The translations under genes and the position numbers were made by a program. This document shows, piece after piece, positions 24,236-32,306 of a DNA stretch of 49,463 bases. The number at the start of each line of letters is the position of its first letter. Positions within the stretch are counted from its first letter, which is position 1. The notes beneath the pieces were generated by a model that worked only from the letters and a program-made list of their open reading frames with translations, was not told the origin of the DNA and ran no database searches. The DNA is from an uncultured Coprococcus sp. (GTDB lineage Bacteria > Bacillota > Clostridia > Lachnospirales > Lachnospiraceae). The stretch is from NCBI GenBank assembly GCA_900548215.1, contig URJI01000008.1, positions 1 through 49,463 on the forward strand, read 5' to 3'.

Positions 24236-25988
24236 AGATAAAGGGAATAAATCAGTAAATAAAAAGACGATACTCAGAATACTGAAGTATATCAAGAGAT
24301 ACAGGTTCCTAGTGGTTCTATCTCTCATATGTGCAGCCATATCGGTCGTGCTCACACTGTATGCACCTATCATCATGGGACATGCAGTTGACAGGGTCGT
24401 TGGACTGGGAAAAGTAGATTTTACAGGACTTAAAGGAATGTTGGCAAAGCTTGTGATTGTGGTCGTTATAACGGCTGTTGCACAGTGGGTCATGAACGTG
24501 CTCAACAACATGATCACATACAGGGTGGTTAATGATGTAAGAACAAAGGCATATGAGAAGCTTGGCAGCCTGCCGCTCTCATATGTGGATTCACATACAC
24601 ACGGAGACATAGTCAGCAGGATCATAGCTGACGTAGACCAGTTCTCAGACGGACTTCTGATGGGATTTACACAGTTATTCACAGGAGTTATGACTATAGT
24701 AGGAACACTGTGCTTCATGCTGTCGATCAACTGGATCATAGCCATTGTGGTCGTATGTATCACTCCGGTATCACTCTTTGTTGCGTCATTCATAGCAAAG
24801 AGAACATACAGTATGTTCAGGAAGCAGGCTGAGATCAAGGGTGAGCTCACATCCCTTGTAAATGAGATGGTTGAGAACCAGAAGGTAGTCACAGCATTCT
24901 CCATGGAGGATGAGACCTGCGACAGATTCCAGGAGGTCAATGGAAGACTTAATGTGGCAGGACTTCAGGCTACATTCTTCTCATCGATAACAAATCCTAG
25001 TACAAGATTTGTCAACAGCCTTGTGTACACAGGCGTTGGAATCATAGGTGCCATAACAGCTATAGAAGGCTTCATATCAGTTGGACAGCTCACAAGTTTC
25101 CTGAGCTATGCAAATCAGTATACAAAGCCGTTCAATGAGATATCAGGCGTTGTCACAGAGCTTCAGAACGCGCTGGCATCCGCTGCCAGAGTGTTTGAGC
25201 TTATAGACGAGGACTCAGAGACTGCAGAGCCTGCTGACGCACACGAGCTCACAGACGTTCACGGTGAGGTTGACCTTAAGAATGTTGACTTCTCATACAA
25301 CAAAGATGTGGAGCTCATCAAGGACCTCAATCTGAATGTGAAGAATGGACAGAGAATAGCAATAGTGGGACCTACAGGCTGTGGTAAGAGTACAGTCATC
25401 AACCTGCTCATGAGATTCTACGATGTTGACGCCGGAAGCATATCCGTGGATGGATATGACATAAGAGAGGTCACAAGAAAGAGCCTCCGCGGCAATTACG
25501 GAATGGTACTTCAGGAGACCTGGCTTAAGAGCGGCACGATAAGGGACAATATAGCATACGGAAGACCGGACGCAACTGATGAGGAGATCGTCGAGGCTGC
25601 AAAGCAGTCACATGCACACAGCTTTATCAAGAGACTTCCGGATGGCTATAACACATATATAACAGAGGATGGAGGCAATCTGTCACAGGGACAGAAGCAG
25701 CTCCTATGTATCACAAGGGTTATGCTTGATCTTCCACCTATGCTCATATTGGATGAGGCAACATCATCCATAGATACAAGAACTGAGATAAGGATACAGA
25801 GGGCATTTGCCAAGATGATGAAGGGCAGAACAAGCTTCGTGGTTGCACACAGACTGTCAACCATCAAGGAGTCAGATGTCATTCTCGTCATGAAGGACGG
25901 ACACATCATCGAACAGGGAAATCACGAGTCACTGCTTGCAAAGGGCGGCTTCTACACGAATCTGTACAATTCCCAGTTTGCAAGATAA
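24228..25988 (+). CDS. ABC exporter subunit with catalytic Walker B
   Basis: The 586-residue partner half-transporter: six helices (about 20-320), then an NBD with VGPTGCGKSTV, the deviating signature LSQGQKQLL, and the canonical MLILDEATSSIDT, followed by VVAHRLS with the switch His. LSQGQ pairs with the degenerate Walker site of the other subunit, as in TM287/288 and BmrCD, while its own Walker B is competent, so one ATP site hydrolyses. ATG 24228 overlaps the previous gene by eight bases and follows GGAGGAGG. An upstream GTG extension from 24174 is rejected. Terminator at 26011. Confidence 0.93.
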   Translation: MSKDKGNKSVNKKTILRILKYIKRYRFLVVLSLICAAISVVLTLYAPIIMGHAVDRVVGLGKVDFTGLKGMLAKLVIVVVITAVAQWVMNVLNNMITYRVVNDVRTKAYEKLGSLPLSYVDSHTHGDIVSRIIADVDQFSDGLLMGFTQLFTGVMTIVGTLCFMLSINWIIAIVVVCITPVSLFVASFIAKRTYSMFRKQAEIKGELTSLVNEMVENQKVVTAFSMEDETCDRFQEVNGRLNVAGLQATFFSSITNPSTRFVNSLVYTGVGIIGAITAIEGFISVGQLTSFLSYANQYTKPFNEISGVVTELQNALASAARVFELIDEDSETAEPADAHELTDVHGEVDLKNVDFSYNKDVELIKDLNLNVKNGQRIAIVGPTGCGKSTVINLLMRFYDVDAGSISVDGYDIREVTRKSLRGNYGMVLQETWLKSGTIRDNIAYGRPDATDEEIVEAAKQSHAHSFIKRLPDGYNTYITEDGGNLSQGQKQLLCITRVMLDLPPMLILDEATSSIDTRTEIRIQRAFAKMMKGRTSFVVAHRLSTIKESDVILVMKDGHIIEQGNHESLLAKGGFYTNLYNSQFAR

Positions 25989-26010
25989 TACAGAATAAAT
26001 GCATAAATAT

Positions 26011-26040
26011 AAAAAGACTGTGCTTCGGCGCAGTTTTTTT
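26011..26040 (+). terminator. Terminator of the ABC exporter operon
   Basis: ACTGTGC, loop TTCG, GCGCAGT, then seven Ts, with A-rich sequence before the stem. A stable UUCG tetraloop and strong T-run (one G-T pair in the stem). Confidence 0.9.
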
Positions 26041-26092
26041 ATGATATAATGAGCGTTGCGACGGGTGCTGGCATGATATAATATATGAACGC

Positions 26093-26121
26093 TTGCCAGT
26101 GGCGGGCTTTGTGTATATAAT
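26093..26121 (+). promoter_or_regulatory. Sigma-A promoter of the argD-like gene
   Basis: TTGCCA at 26093-26098, a 17-base spacer and TATAAT at 26116-26121. A second TATAAT at 26077-26082, with an extended TGA before it but a 15-base spacer to TTGCGA, could be an alternative. Start of transcription is expected near 26128, giving a leader of about 110 bases. Confidence 0.65.
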
Positions 26122-26139
26122 GTATGCGGAACGTATACA
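26121..26139 (+). promoter_or_regulatory. Dyad over the expected transcription start
   Basis: TGTATGC-GGAAC-GTATACA, 7-base arms with one G-T pair, overlaps the -10 end and start point. It looks like a repressor operator. It does not fit the usual ArgR box (TGAAT...ATTCA), so the regulator is unknown. Confidence 0.4.
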
Positions 26140-26159
26140 AAAATAATAAAGATATAGAT

Positions 26160-26217
26160 TAGGTTAGGTAATTGAGAAACTGGCATATCAGTGCATGTTT
26201 CTCAATTACCTAACCTA
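26160..26217 (+). repeat. Perfect 21-bp inverted repeat in the argD leader
   Basis: The left arm 26160-26180 (begins TAGGTTAGGTAATTG) is exactly complementary to the right arm 26197-26217 (ends ATTACCTAACCTA), with a 16-base loop. Pairs do not extend further outward. There is no T-run after it, so it is not an intrinsic terminator. As RNA it would be very stable and ends 12 bases before the AAGGAG ribosome site. Confidence 0.9.
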
Positions 26218-26241
26218 GGACAAACGTCGAAGGAGAGAATG

Positions 26242-27462
26242 ATGAAGGTTAGTGAATCAGGTTATACAAGAGAAGAACTTTTAGAGATAGTAGATACATA
26301 TCTGGCAGAGCAGTCCAGAAGATGGGAGTTCATAGAGGAGAAGGGTGATGGCATGTATGTGTACGCAGATAACGGCGACAGGTACCTTGACTTCTTCGCA
26401 GGCATAGCAGTAAGCAGTGCAGGAAATGCCAACAAGAAGGTCGCAAAAGCCATAGCTGATCAGGCTGCAAATGTAATACATGCATCCAACTATGCATACA
26501 CACTTCCAATGATACTCCTTGCAAAGAAGGTGTGTGACACTATAGGCATGGAGAAGATCGTGTTCCAGAACTCGGGAACGGAGGCCAATGAGGCCATGAT
26601 CAAGATGGCGAGGAAGTATGGTGTGGACAATTACGGACCGGACAGATATAAGATCGTGACAGCAAAGAACAGCTTCCACGGAAGAACATACGGTGCACTG
26701 TCAGCTACAGGACAGCCTGATTCAGCATGCCACAAGGGATTCGCCCCATTTCTTCCGGGATTCACATATGCACAGTACAACAACCTTGAGGACTTCAAGA
26801 GCAAATGCGATGAGAACACCATAGGAATCATGGTGGAGCCAGTACAGGGCGAGGGCGGTGTATATCCTGCAGATCCAGAGTTTCTGAAAGGGCTCCGTGA
26901 GTTCTGTGACGAGAAGGACATGCTGCTCATGTTCGATGAGGTTCAGACCGGATGGGGAAGATGCGGAGATATCATGGCTTATATGACCTACGGCGTAAAG
27001 CCTGATATGATATCTATGGCGAAGGCCATCGGAGGCGGCATGCCAATAGGTGCTATGTGTACAAGTGCAAAGATTGCATCAGCATTTACACCTGGTGCAC
27101 ACGGATCAACATATGCGGCAAATCCTGTGTGCTGTGCAGCTGCACTTGCAGAGATAGATGAGATACTTGACAACAAGCTTTATGAGAATGCAAAGGAAGT
27201 AGGAGCATACTTCATGGAGGCGCTCAAGGCACTCTCTTGTGTAAAGGAGATCAGAGGACGTGGACTTCTGGTAGGAGTTGAGTTCAACAAGCCAATAGCA
27301 TTTGAGGTAAAGCACAGAGCGCTTGAGAACAAGCTTCTCATAACAGCAGTAAGAGACAACATCATAAGGCTTGCACCGCCTCTTATAGTTACAAAAGAAC
27401 ACTGTGATGAGGCTGTGAAGCTGCTCATCAAATCAGTGGAAGAAGCCCTGCAGGAGCAGTAA
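26242..27462 (+). CDS. argD: Class III aminotransferase, acetylornithine aminotransferase-like
   Basis: A 406-residue PLP enzyme of the ArgD/ornithine aminotransferase class. Motifs are YLDFFAGIAVSSAGN, FQNSGTEANEAMIKMARK, SFHGRTYGALSATG, VEPVQGEGGVYPA, MFDEVQTGWGRCG and SMAKAIGGGMPIGAM (PLP Lys near residue 260), then GAHGSTYAANPV. ArgD transfers an amino group between N-acetylornithine and 2-oxoglutarate. No other arginine gene is adjacent, so the substrate may differ; argD is a family-level symbol. ATG 26242 lies six bases after GGAG; a GTG extension from 26191 would be encoded by the inverted repeat and is rejected. A promoter and several dyads precede it. Confidence 0.83.
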   Translation: MKVSESGYTREELLEIVDTYLAEQSRRWEFIEEKGDGMYVYADNGDRYLDFFAGIAVSSAGNANKKVAKAIADQAANVIHASNYAYTLPMILLAKKVCDTIGMEKIVFQNSGTEANEAMIKMARKYGVDNYGPDRYKIVTAKNSFHGRTYGALSATGQPDSACHKGFAPFLPGFTYAQYNNLEDFKSKCDENTIGIMVEPVQGEGGVYPADPEFLKGLREFCDEKDMLLMFDEVQTGWGRCGDIMAYMTYGVKPDMISMAKAIGGGMPIGAMCTSAKIASAFTPGAHGSTYAANPVCCAAALAEIDEILDNKLYENAKEVGAYFMEALKALSCVKEIRGRGLLVGVEFNKPIAFEVKHRALENKLLITAVRDNIIRLAPPLIVTKEHCDEAVKLLIKSVEEALQEQ

Positions 27463-27470
27463 GAGGTATT

Positions 27471-27540
27471 ATAAGCAGATAACGGAATAAGCAGATAATA
27501 GAAACAAGATTTATGATTCTGAAAAATACTGGATCAGTAT
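27471..27540 (+). repeat. Direct repeat and small dyad before queF
   Basis: ATAAGCAGATAA occurs at 27471-27482 and 27487-27498 (16-base period). ATACTG-GAT-CAGTAT forms a dyad at 27526-27540, just before the queF ribosome site. No preQ1 riboswitch was recognised. Confidence 0.4.
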
Positions 27541-27562
27541 AAAAGTAATATAGGTGAACATA

Positions 27563-28057
27563 ATGGGAAGAAGTAAAGAAGAGATGGATGGAGTTACCCT
27601 CCTCGGAAATAAAGATGTAAAGTACAGCATGGACTATGCACCTGAGATGCTTCAGACATTTGACAATAAGCATCCAGATAACGACTACTTTGTAAAGTTC
27701 AATTGTCCGGAGTTTACAAGTCTGTGTCCTATCACAGGACAGCCGGATTTTGCAACGGTGTATATATCATATGTGCCGGGTGCGAAGATGGTCGAGAGTA
27801 AATCACTGAAACTGTATCTGTTCAGCTTCAGAAATCACGGAGACTTTCATGAGGACTGCATGAACATTATCATGAAGGATCTCATAAAGCTGATGGATCC
27901 TAAGTATATAGAGGTGTGGGGCAAGTTCACACCAAGGGGAGGAATCTCCATAGATCCATACTGCAACTACGGCAGACCGGGAACGAAGTGGGAGGAGGTT
28001 GCATGGAACCGTCTGGCAAACCACGACCTCTACCCTGAGAAAGTAGATAATAGATAA
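27563..28057 (+). CDS. queF: NADPH-dependent 7-cyano-7-deazaguanine reductase
   Basis: A cytosolic enzyme that reduces the nitrile preQ0 to preQ1 in queuosine synthesis. The 164-residue length is that of the unimodular B. subtilis type. The catalytic Cys55 and Asp62 lie in FTSLCPITGQPDFATVYI, and the QueF motif ESKSLKLYLFSFRNHGDFHED binds NADPH. C-terminal TPRGGISIDPYCNYGRP is also typical. ATG 27563 follows AGGTGA; GTG 27554 lies inside that site. No queC, queD or queE is nearby, so preQ0 must come from elsewhere in the genome or from salvage. Confidence 0.96.
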   Translation: MGRSKEEMDGVTLLGNKDVKYSMDYAPEMLQTFDNKHPDNDYFVKFNCPEFTSLCPITGQPDFATVYISYVPGAKMVESKSLKLYLFSFRNHGDFHEDCMNIIMKDLIKLMDPKYIEVWGKFTPRGGISIDPYCNYGRPGTKWEEVAWNRLANHDLYPEKVDNR

Positions 28058-28171
28058 TATAGTCTGAGATCTTTTCTGACGCGGAAGCGTTTCTGCGAGG
28101 GTGATATATACGAGAACACAAATGCTAATCCAGATAGCTGGAAAAGATGAAAGGCAGATAGGAGAATCAGG

Positions 28172-29467
28172 ATGGCGGATTACAGAGAGACTGTAGATTA
28201 TATATTGGGTATTCCGCTTTTTGCGCAGAAGATTGGCAAGGAGAACCTTTCCAGTCTTTTGTGCCGTTTAGGGAATCCCGAGAAGGCTGTTCCTTGTATC
28301 CATGTGGCGGGAACGAACGGTAAAGGTTCCACGTGCAGGGCGTTATCGCAGATGCTCATGGAGGCAGGGTATAAAGTTGGGCTTTTCACGTCGCCGCACT
28401 TGGTGTCCATAAACGAGAGGATACAGATAAACGGTGTAAATATATCTGATGAAGATTTTGTAACTGCATTTGAGACGGTTAAGGAGAAGTTTGATGTGCA
28501 TCCTTCATTCTTTGAGGTGATGTTCGCTATGGCTGCTGTGTACTTTAGAGAGAAACAGTGTGACGTGGTTGTATACGAGACCGGCATGGGCGGAAGGCTT
28601 GATGCTACAAACGTTGTCATACCGGAACTTAGCATTATAACATCTGTTGGAATGGATCACATGGAATATCTTGGAGATACCATAGAAAAGATCGCAGCTG
28701 AGAAGGCCGGGATAATCAAAACGGGGATTCCTGTCATTTATTTCCACCGGGATGATCTTTCTGCAAATGTTATAGAAGATATTGCAAAATCACATGATTC
28801 AGATATTATTCCGGTCGAAAAAGCAGACTATATAATAAATCATTTGGGGAACAAAACCATTGATTTTTCATTGCATAATCGGTATTATAGTTATTGCAAT
28901 TTGAAGATACAGAAGACATCCCTGTACCAGATAGAGAATGTGAGTCTGGCTGTGATGGCATTTTATATGCACATGAAGTCGCATAGCAGAGCGGATGAGA
29001 CCGAGGCCATTGTCAGGACTGCTCTGGCAAAATTCTACTGGGAAGGACGGATGGAGGAGATAGCACCACATATATACGTCGATGGAGCACACAATGTCGA
29101 AGCTGTGAGGGCGTATATAGATACCATCAGATCACTTTACAGTGATGGCAGGAAGATACTCGTATTTGCAGCGGTGAAGGACAAGGAATATGATTCCATG
29201 ATAAGTATGCTGGCAGATGAGGTGCGATGGGATGAGATAATAGTCACAAGTGTGGATGGCAGCAGAAAGGCGGATGCAGGCAGACTTGCCAGCATATTCA
29301 GGGAACACACTGATGCACCGGTTGCGGTCTGTGATGTGATAGACGATGCCATGGATATGGCCGTGGCACACAGGGCAGGTCGGGATGACACATATATATA
29401 TTGTGTCGGATCCCTGTATCTGGTCGGTGGTGTCAAGAGATGGAGGAATAAACATGATCAATTTTGA
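28172..29467 (+). CDS. folC: Folylpolyglutamate/dihydrofolate synthase
   Basis: Adds glutamate to folates (and, in many bacteria, to dihydropteroate). The 431-residue protein has the Mur-ligase fold: PCIHVAGTNGKGSTCRAL (P-loop), LFTSPHLVSINERIQING, ETGMGGRLDATNVV, ITSVGMDHMEYLGDTIEKIAAEKAGIIK, and C-terminal YVDGAHNVEAV. All family motifs are present. ATG 28172 follows ATAGGAGAATCAGG. It overlaps the next small gene by 14 bases, which indicates translational coupling. Confidence 0.95.
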   Translation: MADYRETVDYILGIPLFAQKIGKENLSSLLCRLGNPEKAVPCIHVAGTNGKGSTCRALSQMLMEAGYKVGLFTSPHLVSINERIQINGVNISDEDFVTAFETVKEKFDVHPSFFEVMFAMAAVYFREKQCDVVVYETGMGGRLDATNVVIPELSIITSVGMDHMEYLGDTIEKIAAEKAGIIKTGIPVIYFHRDDLSANVIEDIAKSHDSDIIPVEKADYIINHLGNKTIDFSLHNRYYSYCNLKIQKTSLYQIENVSLAVMAFYMHMKSHSRADETEAIVRTALAKFYWEGRMEEIAPHIYVDGAHNVEAVRAYIDTIRSLYSDGRKILVFAAVKDKEYDSMISMLADEVRWDEIIVTSVDGSRKADAGRLASIFREHTDAPVAVCDVIDDAMDMAVAHRAGRDDTYIYCVGSLYLVGGVKRWRNKHDQF

Positions 29468-29600
29468 TGAAGAGATAAAGAGATTTAAGCCGGCTCTTGA
29501 GCTGGATCAGGCTGAGGATGCCATATATAACAATGATCTCAAGGACATAATGGATATTATGCAGGAGATGATGAGAGTTGCAAAGGAAACTGAGAAGTAG
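29454..29600 (+). CDS. Small acidic protein coupled to folC
   Basis: A 48-residue protein, MINFDEEIKRFKPALELD and on, helical and acidic with an amphipathic C-terminal half (LKDIMDIMQEMMRVAKETEK). I do not recognise a domain. ATG 29454 follows GGAGGAATAAAC and overlaps the folC stop, so it looks like a real translated gene. It is followed after 29 bases by the zinc-ribbon/TPR gene and may be part of that unit. The function is unknown. Confidence 0.6.
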   Translation: MINFDEEIKRFKPALELDQAEDAIYNNDLKDIMDIMQEMMRVAKETEK

Positions 29601-29629
29601 AGAATACAATTAGATCAGGAGACTAGATT

Positions 29630-31348
29630 ATGGCAGATGTACTGAATTGTAAGCACTGCGGTGGAGCAATAGCCGTCACCGGATATTGTACCAGATGCGG
29701 TCTTAAGATAGATTACGTGAATAAAGCCCTCAATTCTTCAAAATATTATTACAATATTGGCTTGGACAAGGCTAGGGTAAGAGATATGACAGGTGCTGAG
29801 GAGGCACTGAAGCTTGCTCTTAAATATGACAAGATGAATATAGATGCGAGGAATCTTCTGGGACTTGTATACTATGAGACAGGAGAGATAGTGCAGGCAC
29901 TTAGTCATTGGGTTGTAAGTGTCAATTATTTTGATGGCAAGAATGTGGCGAAGCGTTATATAAAAGAGATCAAATCCAATCCTCACAGGCTGGAGGCTGT
30001 AAACAATGTGACCAGGAAATATAATCAGGCACTTGTGTATGCGCAGCAGGGAAGCAAGGATCTGGCATTTATACAGCTTAGAAAAGTTCTTTCAGATAAT
30101 TCGAGATTCATACAGGGATACCTGCTTTTGGCACTGTTGTTTATAGATGAAGGAAGAAATGATAAGGCTGGGAAAGCGCTAAAGCGTGTGATCAAGATAG
30201 ACAGGACAAATCCTGTCGCAGTCAGATATTTTAACGAGATGGGTCATACTGACGAGGAGATCATGAATTTCAGAGATTATCCTGAGGATGAGTATGATGT
30301 TGATTCTCTGTTTATGGATGACCAGAAGAAGCTTCTGGCAGGTCAGAGTGAAGTTGATTTTGACGGGGATCCAATCCCGGTTGGAAGGTATAAGGATATA
30401 AACTTTTACAAGTATTCCATAGCATATATCATTGCCGGAGTTGTGCTTGGACTCGCTGCCATGTGGACACTTATAATACCTCATCGTGATAAGGCTGCGA
30501 CGAATTCAGAGCGTGATCTGAAAGTTACATTTAGTCAGGAGATAGCTGATAAGAATGTGTCTATATCAGAGCTTCAGTCGCAGGTTGATTCTCTGAGTGC
30601 AAAGCTTACAAATGCAGAGACAGAGACAAAAAACCTTCAGTCGCAGATAGATAAGTATGGTGACTATTCAGCGCAGATACTGTCTGATGACAATAAAGCC
30701 AGAGTACAGTCAGCCATATACAAGTATGAGGCGATGACTTACGAGGCGGCCATAGATGATCTGAACAGGGTGCTGCAGGACAATCCTAACAGTGATGTGG
30801 CACTTTATTATAAGGCGATGTGTTATCTGAAACTCTCGGATAACAACAATGCAACCCTTGTGTTCAACCAGTTGGTTGAGAACTGTCCAAATTCAGTATA
30901 TTACACAGTGGCGTGTGATTATGCTGATGCTGATGCGATCGAGGCTGGTAAGAATAAGGCTGCCACACAGACCAGTGCAAATGGGACACAGACCAGTGCC
31001 GATGGATCGCAGGATGGCAGTGCAGGTGATGGAACGACTGCTGATACATCAGCAGATAATTCAAGTACAGATGGATCGCTTGATACATCAGCAGATGGAA
31101 CAGATTTCTCTGGAGACACTGGTGATAACACATCATATGATGGAACTGACAACTCAGGTGATGGTTCTGTAGATGGAACAGATAGTACAGACGGCGCTGG
31201 CGATGCCTCATGGGATGGCATAGACGGAACCGGAGATACATCATGGGACGGCACAGGTGATACCGGTGCAGACACCTCATATGATGGAACAGGGGATGAT
31301 ACTTCGGATGGCTCGGTGGACGGAACTGATACTGGAGAAGGACAGTAG
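29630..31348 (+). CDS. Zinc-ribbon, TPR and coiled-coil membrane protein
   Basis: A 572-residue protein of unknown function with a clear modular plan. Residues 7-24 form a CxxC...CxxC zinc ribbon (CKHCGGAIAVTGYCTRCG). Several TPR-like repeats follow (about 30-210), then one membrane helix (IAYIIAGVVLGLAAMWTLI, about 263-281). Outside it are a coiled coil (about 305-345) and another TPR-like pair (about 360-425), then about 125 residues rich in Asp, Gly, Thr and Ser repeats. The zinc ribbon and first TPRs are probably cytoplasmic and the rest on the wall side. ATG 29630 is preceded by AGGAG. It ends with a terminator before spoIIA. Confidence 0.8.
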   Translation: MADVLNCKHCGGAIAVTGYCTRCGLKIDYVNKALNSSKYYYNIGLDKARVRDMTGAEEALKLALKYDKMNIDARNLLGLVYYETGEIVQALSHWVVSVNYFDGKNVAKRYIKEIKSNPHRLEAVNNVTRKYNQALVYAQQGSKDLAFIQLRKVLSDNSRFIQGYLLLALLFIDEGRNDKAGKALKRVIKIDRTNPVAVRYFNEMGHTDEEIMNFRDYPEDEYDVDSLFMDDQKKLLAGQSEVDFDGDPIPVGRYKDINFYKYSIAYIIAGVVLGLAAMWTLIIPHRDKAATNSERDLKVTFSQEIADKNVSISELQSQVDSLSAKLTNAETETKNLQSQIDKYGDYSAQILSDDNKARVQSAIYKYEAMTYEAAIDDLNRVLQDNPNSDVALYYKAMCYLKLSDNNNATLVFNQLVENCPNSVYYTVACDYADADAIEAGKNKAATQTSANGTQTSADGSQDGSAGDGTTADTSADNSSTDGSLDTSADGTDFSGDTGDNTSYDGTDNSGDGSVDGTDSTDGAGDASWDGIDGTGDTSWDGTGDTGADTSYDGTGDDTSDGSVDGTDTGEGQ

Positions 31349-31387
31349 CATATATATGCCAGATGATATAAGTAAATATAAAGTACA

Positions 31388-31427
31388 AAGGAAGATGACT
31401 GCTATAGTTGTCTTCCTTTATTTTTTT
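31388..31427 (+). terminator. Terminator between the TPR gene and spoIIA
   Basis: AAAGGAAGATGAC pairs with GTTGTCTTCCTTT (13 pairs with two G-T), followed by ATTTTTTT. It isolates the spoIIA operon from upstream transcription. Confidence 0.88.
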
Positions 31428-31472
31428 ATATGTGACATACATCATCAGCTCTCGCCGAAGGAGGCTTATAAA

Positions 31473-31517
31473 GTGCTGATGTTCAGGATTGGAGGAGATG
31501 TATATGAATATGTATGA
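31473..31517 (+). other. Candidate leader ORF overlapping the spoIIAA start
   Basis: GTG 31473 lies eight bases after AAGGAGG (31458-31464) and opens a 14-codon frame (VLMFRIGGDVYEYV) that ends at 31517, 13 bases past the spoIIAA ATG. The ribosome site of spoIIAA lies inside it. This arrangement could couple or limit spoIIAA translation; no expression evidence exists here. Confidence 0.4.
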
Positions 31518-31842
31518 GCGAATGGGTGATACTGTGATAGTTTATATGCCAGGGGAGATTGATGATTATACAGCGGGCAAGATGACGGAGGGCACAGAAG
31601 AAGTATTTTCAGACCAGATAGTCAGGCATGCTATATTTGATTTCAGCAGGACGACCTTCATGGACAGCTCAGGCATCGGTCTGATAACCAGAAGGTTCAG
31701 ACAGCTGCAGGACAGAGGAGGAAGTATCGGCGTGATGAATGTAAATAAGAGAATGGATAAGATCCTTCTCATGTCGGGGATATACAGGATAGCCTCGAGG
31801 CTTGAGAGCAGGCAGGACGGATATGACATGGATATAAGATGA
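31504..31842 (+). CDS. spoIIAA: Anti-sigma F factor antagonist SpoIIAA
   Basis: A STAS-domain protein of 112 residues. When dephosphorylated it binds SpoIIAB and frees sigma-F in the forespore. The phosphorylation motif is TFMDSSGIGLI, with Ser56 matching the B. subtilis Ser58. GEIDDYTA near residue 17 is also typical. ATG 31504 is six bases after GGAGGAG; earlier in-frame starts (TTG 31489, ATG 31498) overlap that site. The stop overlaps the first possible start of spoIIAB. No clear sigma-H promoter was found upstream, although this operon uses one in B. subtilis. Confidence 0.95.
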   Translation: MNMYERMGDTVIVYMPGEIDDYTAGKMTEGTEEVFSDQIVRHAIFDFSRTTFMDSSGIGLITRRFRQLQDRGGSIGVMNVNKRMDKILLMSGIYRIASRLESRQDGYDMDIR

Positions 31843-31868
31843 ACAAAAAAACAAGGAGAGTAGAAGAT

Positions 31869-32306
31869 ATGGATAAGAACAGACTGAGTATTGAATTTGG
31901 ATGTGATGCAAGAAATGAAGCTGTTGCGAGGGTTGTGGTCGCAGCTATGATGACAAGGATCAATCCAACATTAAGTGAGGTTGAGGATGTGAAGACTGCG
32001 GTGTCTGAGGCGGTCACAAACTCAATAGTGCACGGTTATGGGTCCGGTGATGGAACCATAAGAGTGGAGGCGTACATAGAGGACCGCACCATACATGTCG
32101 AGGTGTCGGATCAGGGCTGCGGTATTGCAGATATAGATAAAGCCATGGAGCCTATGTATACGACAGTCACAGATGGCAGCAGATCCGGTATGGGGTTTTC
32201 ATTTATGGAGGCTTTCATGGACAGTCTTCATGTGGATTCCGGATTAGGTATGGGAACGACAGTTACGATGACAAAGATTATAGGTAGAGGTCAGGAGATG
32301 TATTGA
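31869..32306 (+). CDS. spoIIAB: Anti-sigma F factor SpoIIAB
   Basis: A 145-residue serine kinase and anti-sigma factor of the GHKL fold. The N box is VSEAVTNSIVHGYG, G1 is DQGCGIADID, G2 is SGMGFSFMEAFMD, and GMGTTVTMTK ends the fold. It binds sigma-F with ATP or phosphorylates SpoIIAA. The start at ATG 31869 aligns with B. subtilis SpoIIAB and follows GGAGAG. ATG 31839 would add ten residues (MNKKTRRVED) and overlaps the spoIIAA stop, so it cannot be excluded. The stop overlaps the sigF start. Confidence 0.95.
   Translation: MDKNRLSIEFGCDARNEAVARVVVAAMMTRINPTLSEVEDVKTAVSEAVTNSIVHGYGSGDGTIRVEAYIEDRTIHVEVSDQGCGIADIDKAMEPMYTTVTDGSRSGMGFSFMEAFMDSLHVDSGLGMGTTVTMTKIIGRGQEMY

Noticed and set aside
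26191..26241. N-terminal extension of the argD product from GTG 26191
   Set aside because: It would be encoded by the inverted repeat, has no ribosome site, and a good AAGGAG lies before ATG 26242.
27463..27562. preQ1 riboswitch before queF
   Set aside because: I looked for the short C-rich stem and A-rich tail of preQ1-I and found only a direct repeat and a small dyad.
28078..28091. GACGC-GGAA-GCGTT hairpin before folC as a terminator
   Set aside because: The stem is only about five pairs and no T-run of useful length follows.
30864..31445. Antisense frame of 193 codons opposite the TPR protein tail
   Set aside because: A by-product of the Asp/Gly/Ser/Thr codon repeats; it also reads through the terminator and has no family-like features.
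31428..31472. Sigma-H promoter for spoIIA
   Set aside because: AGGAGG at 31459 resembles a -35 but no GAAT lies at the right distance; the sequence fits a ribosome site better.
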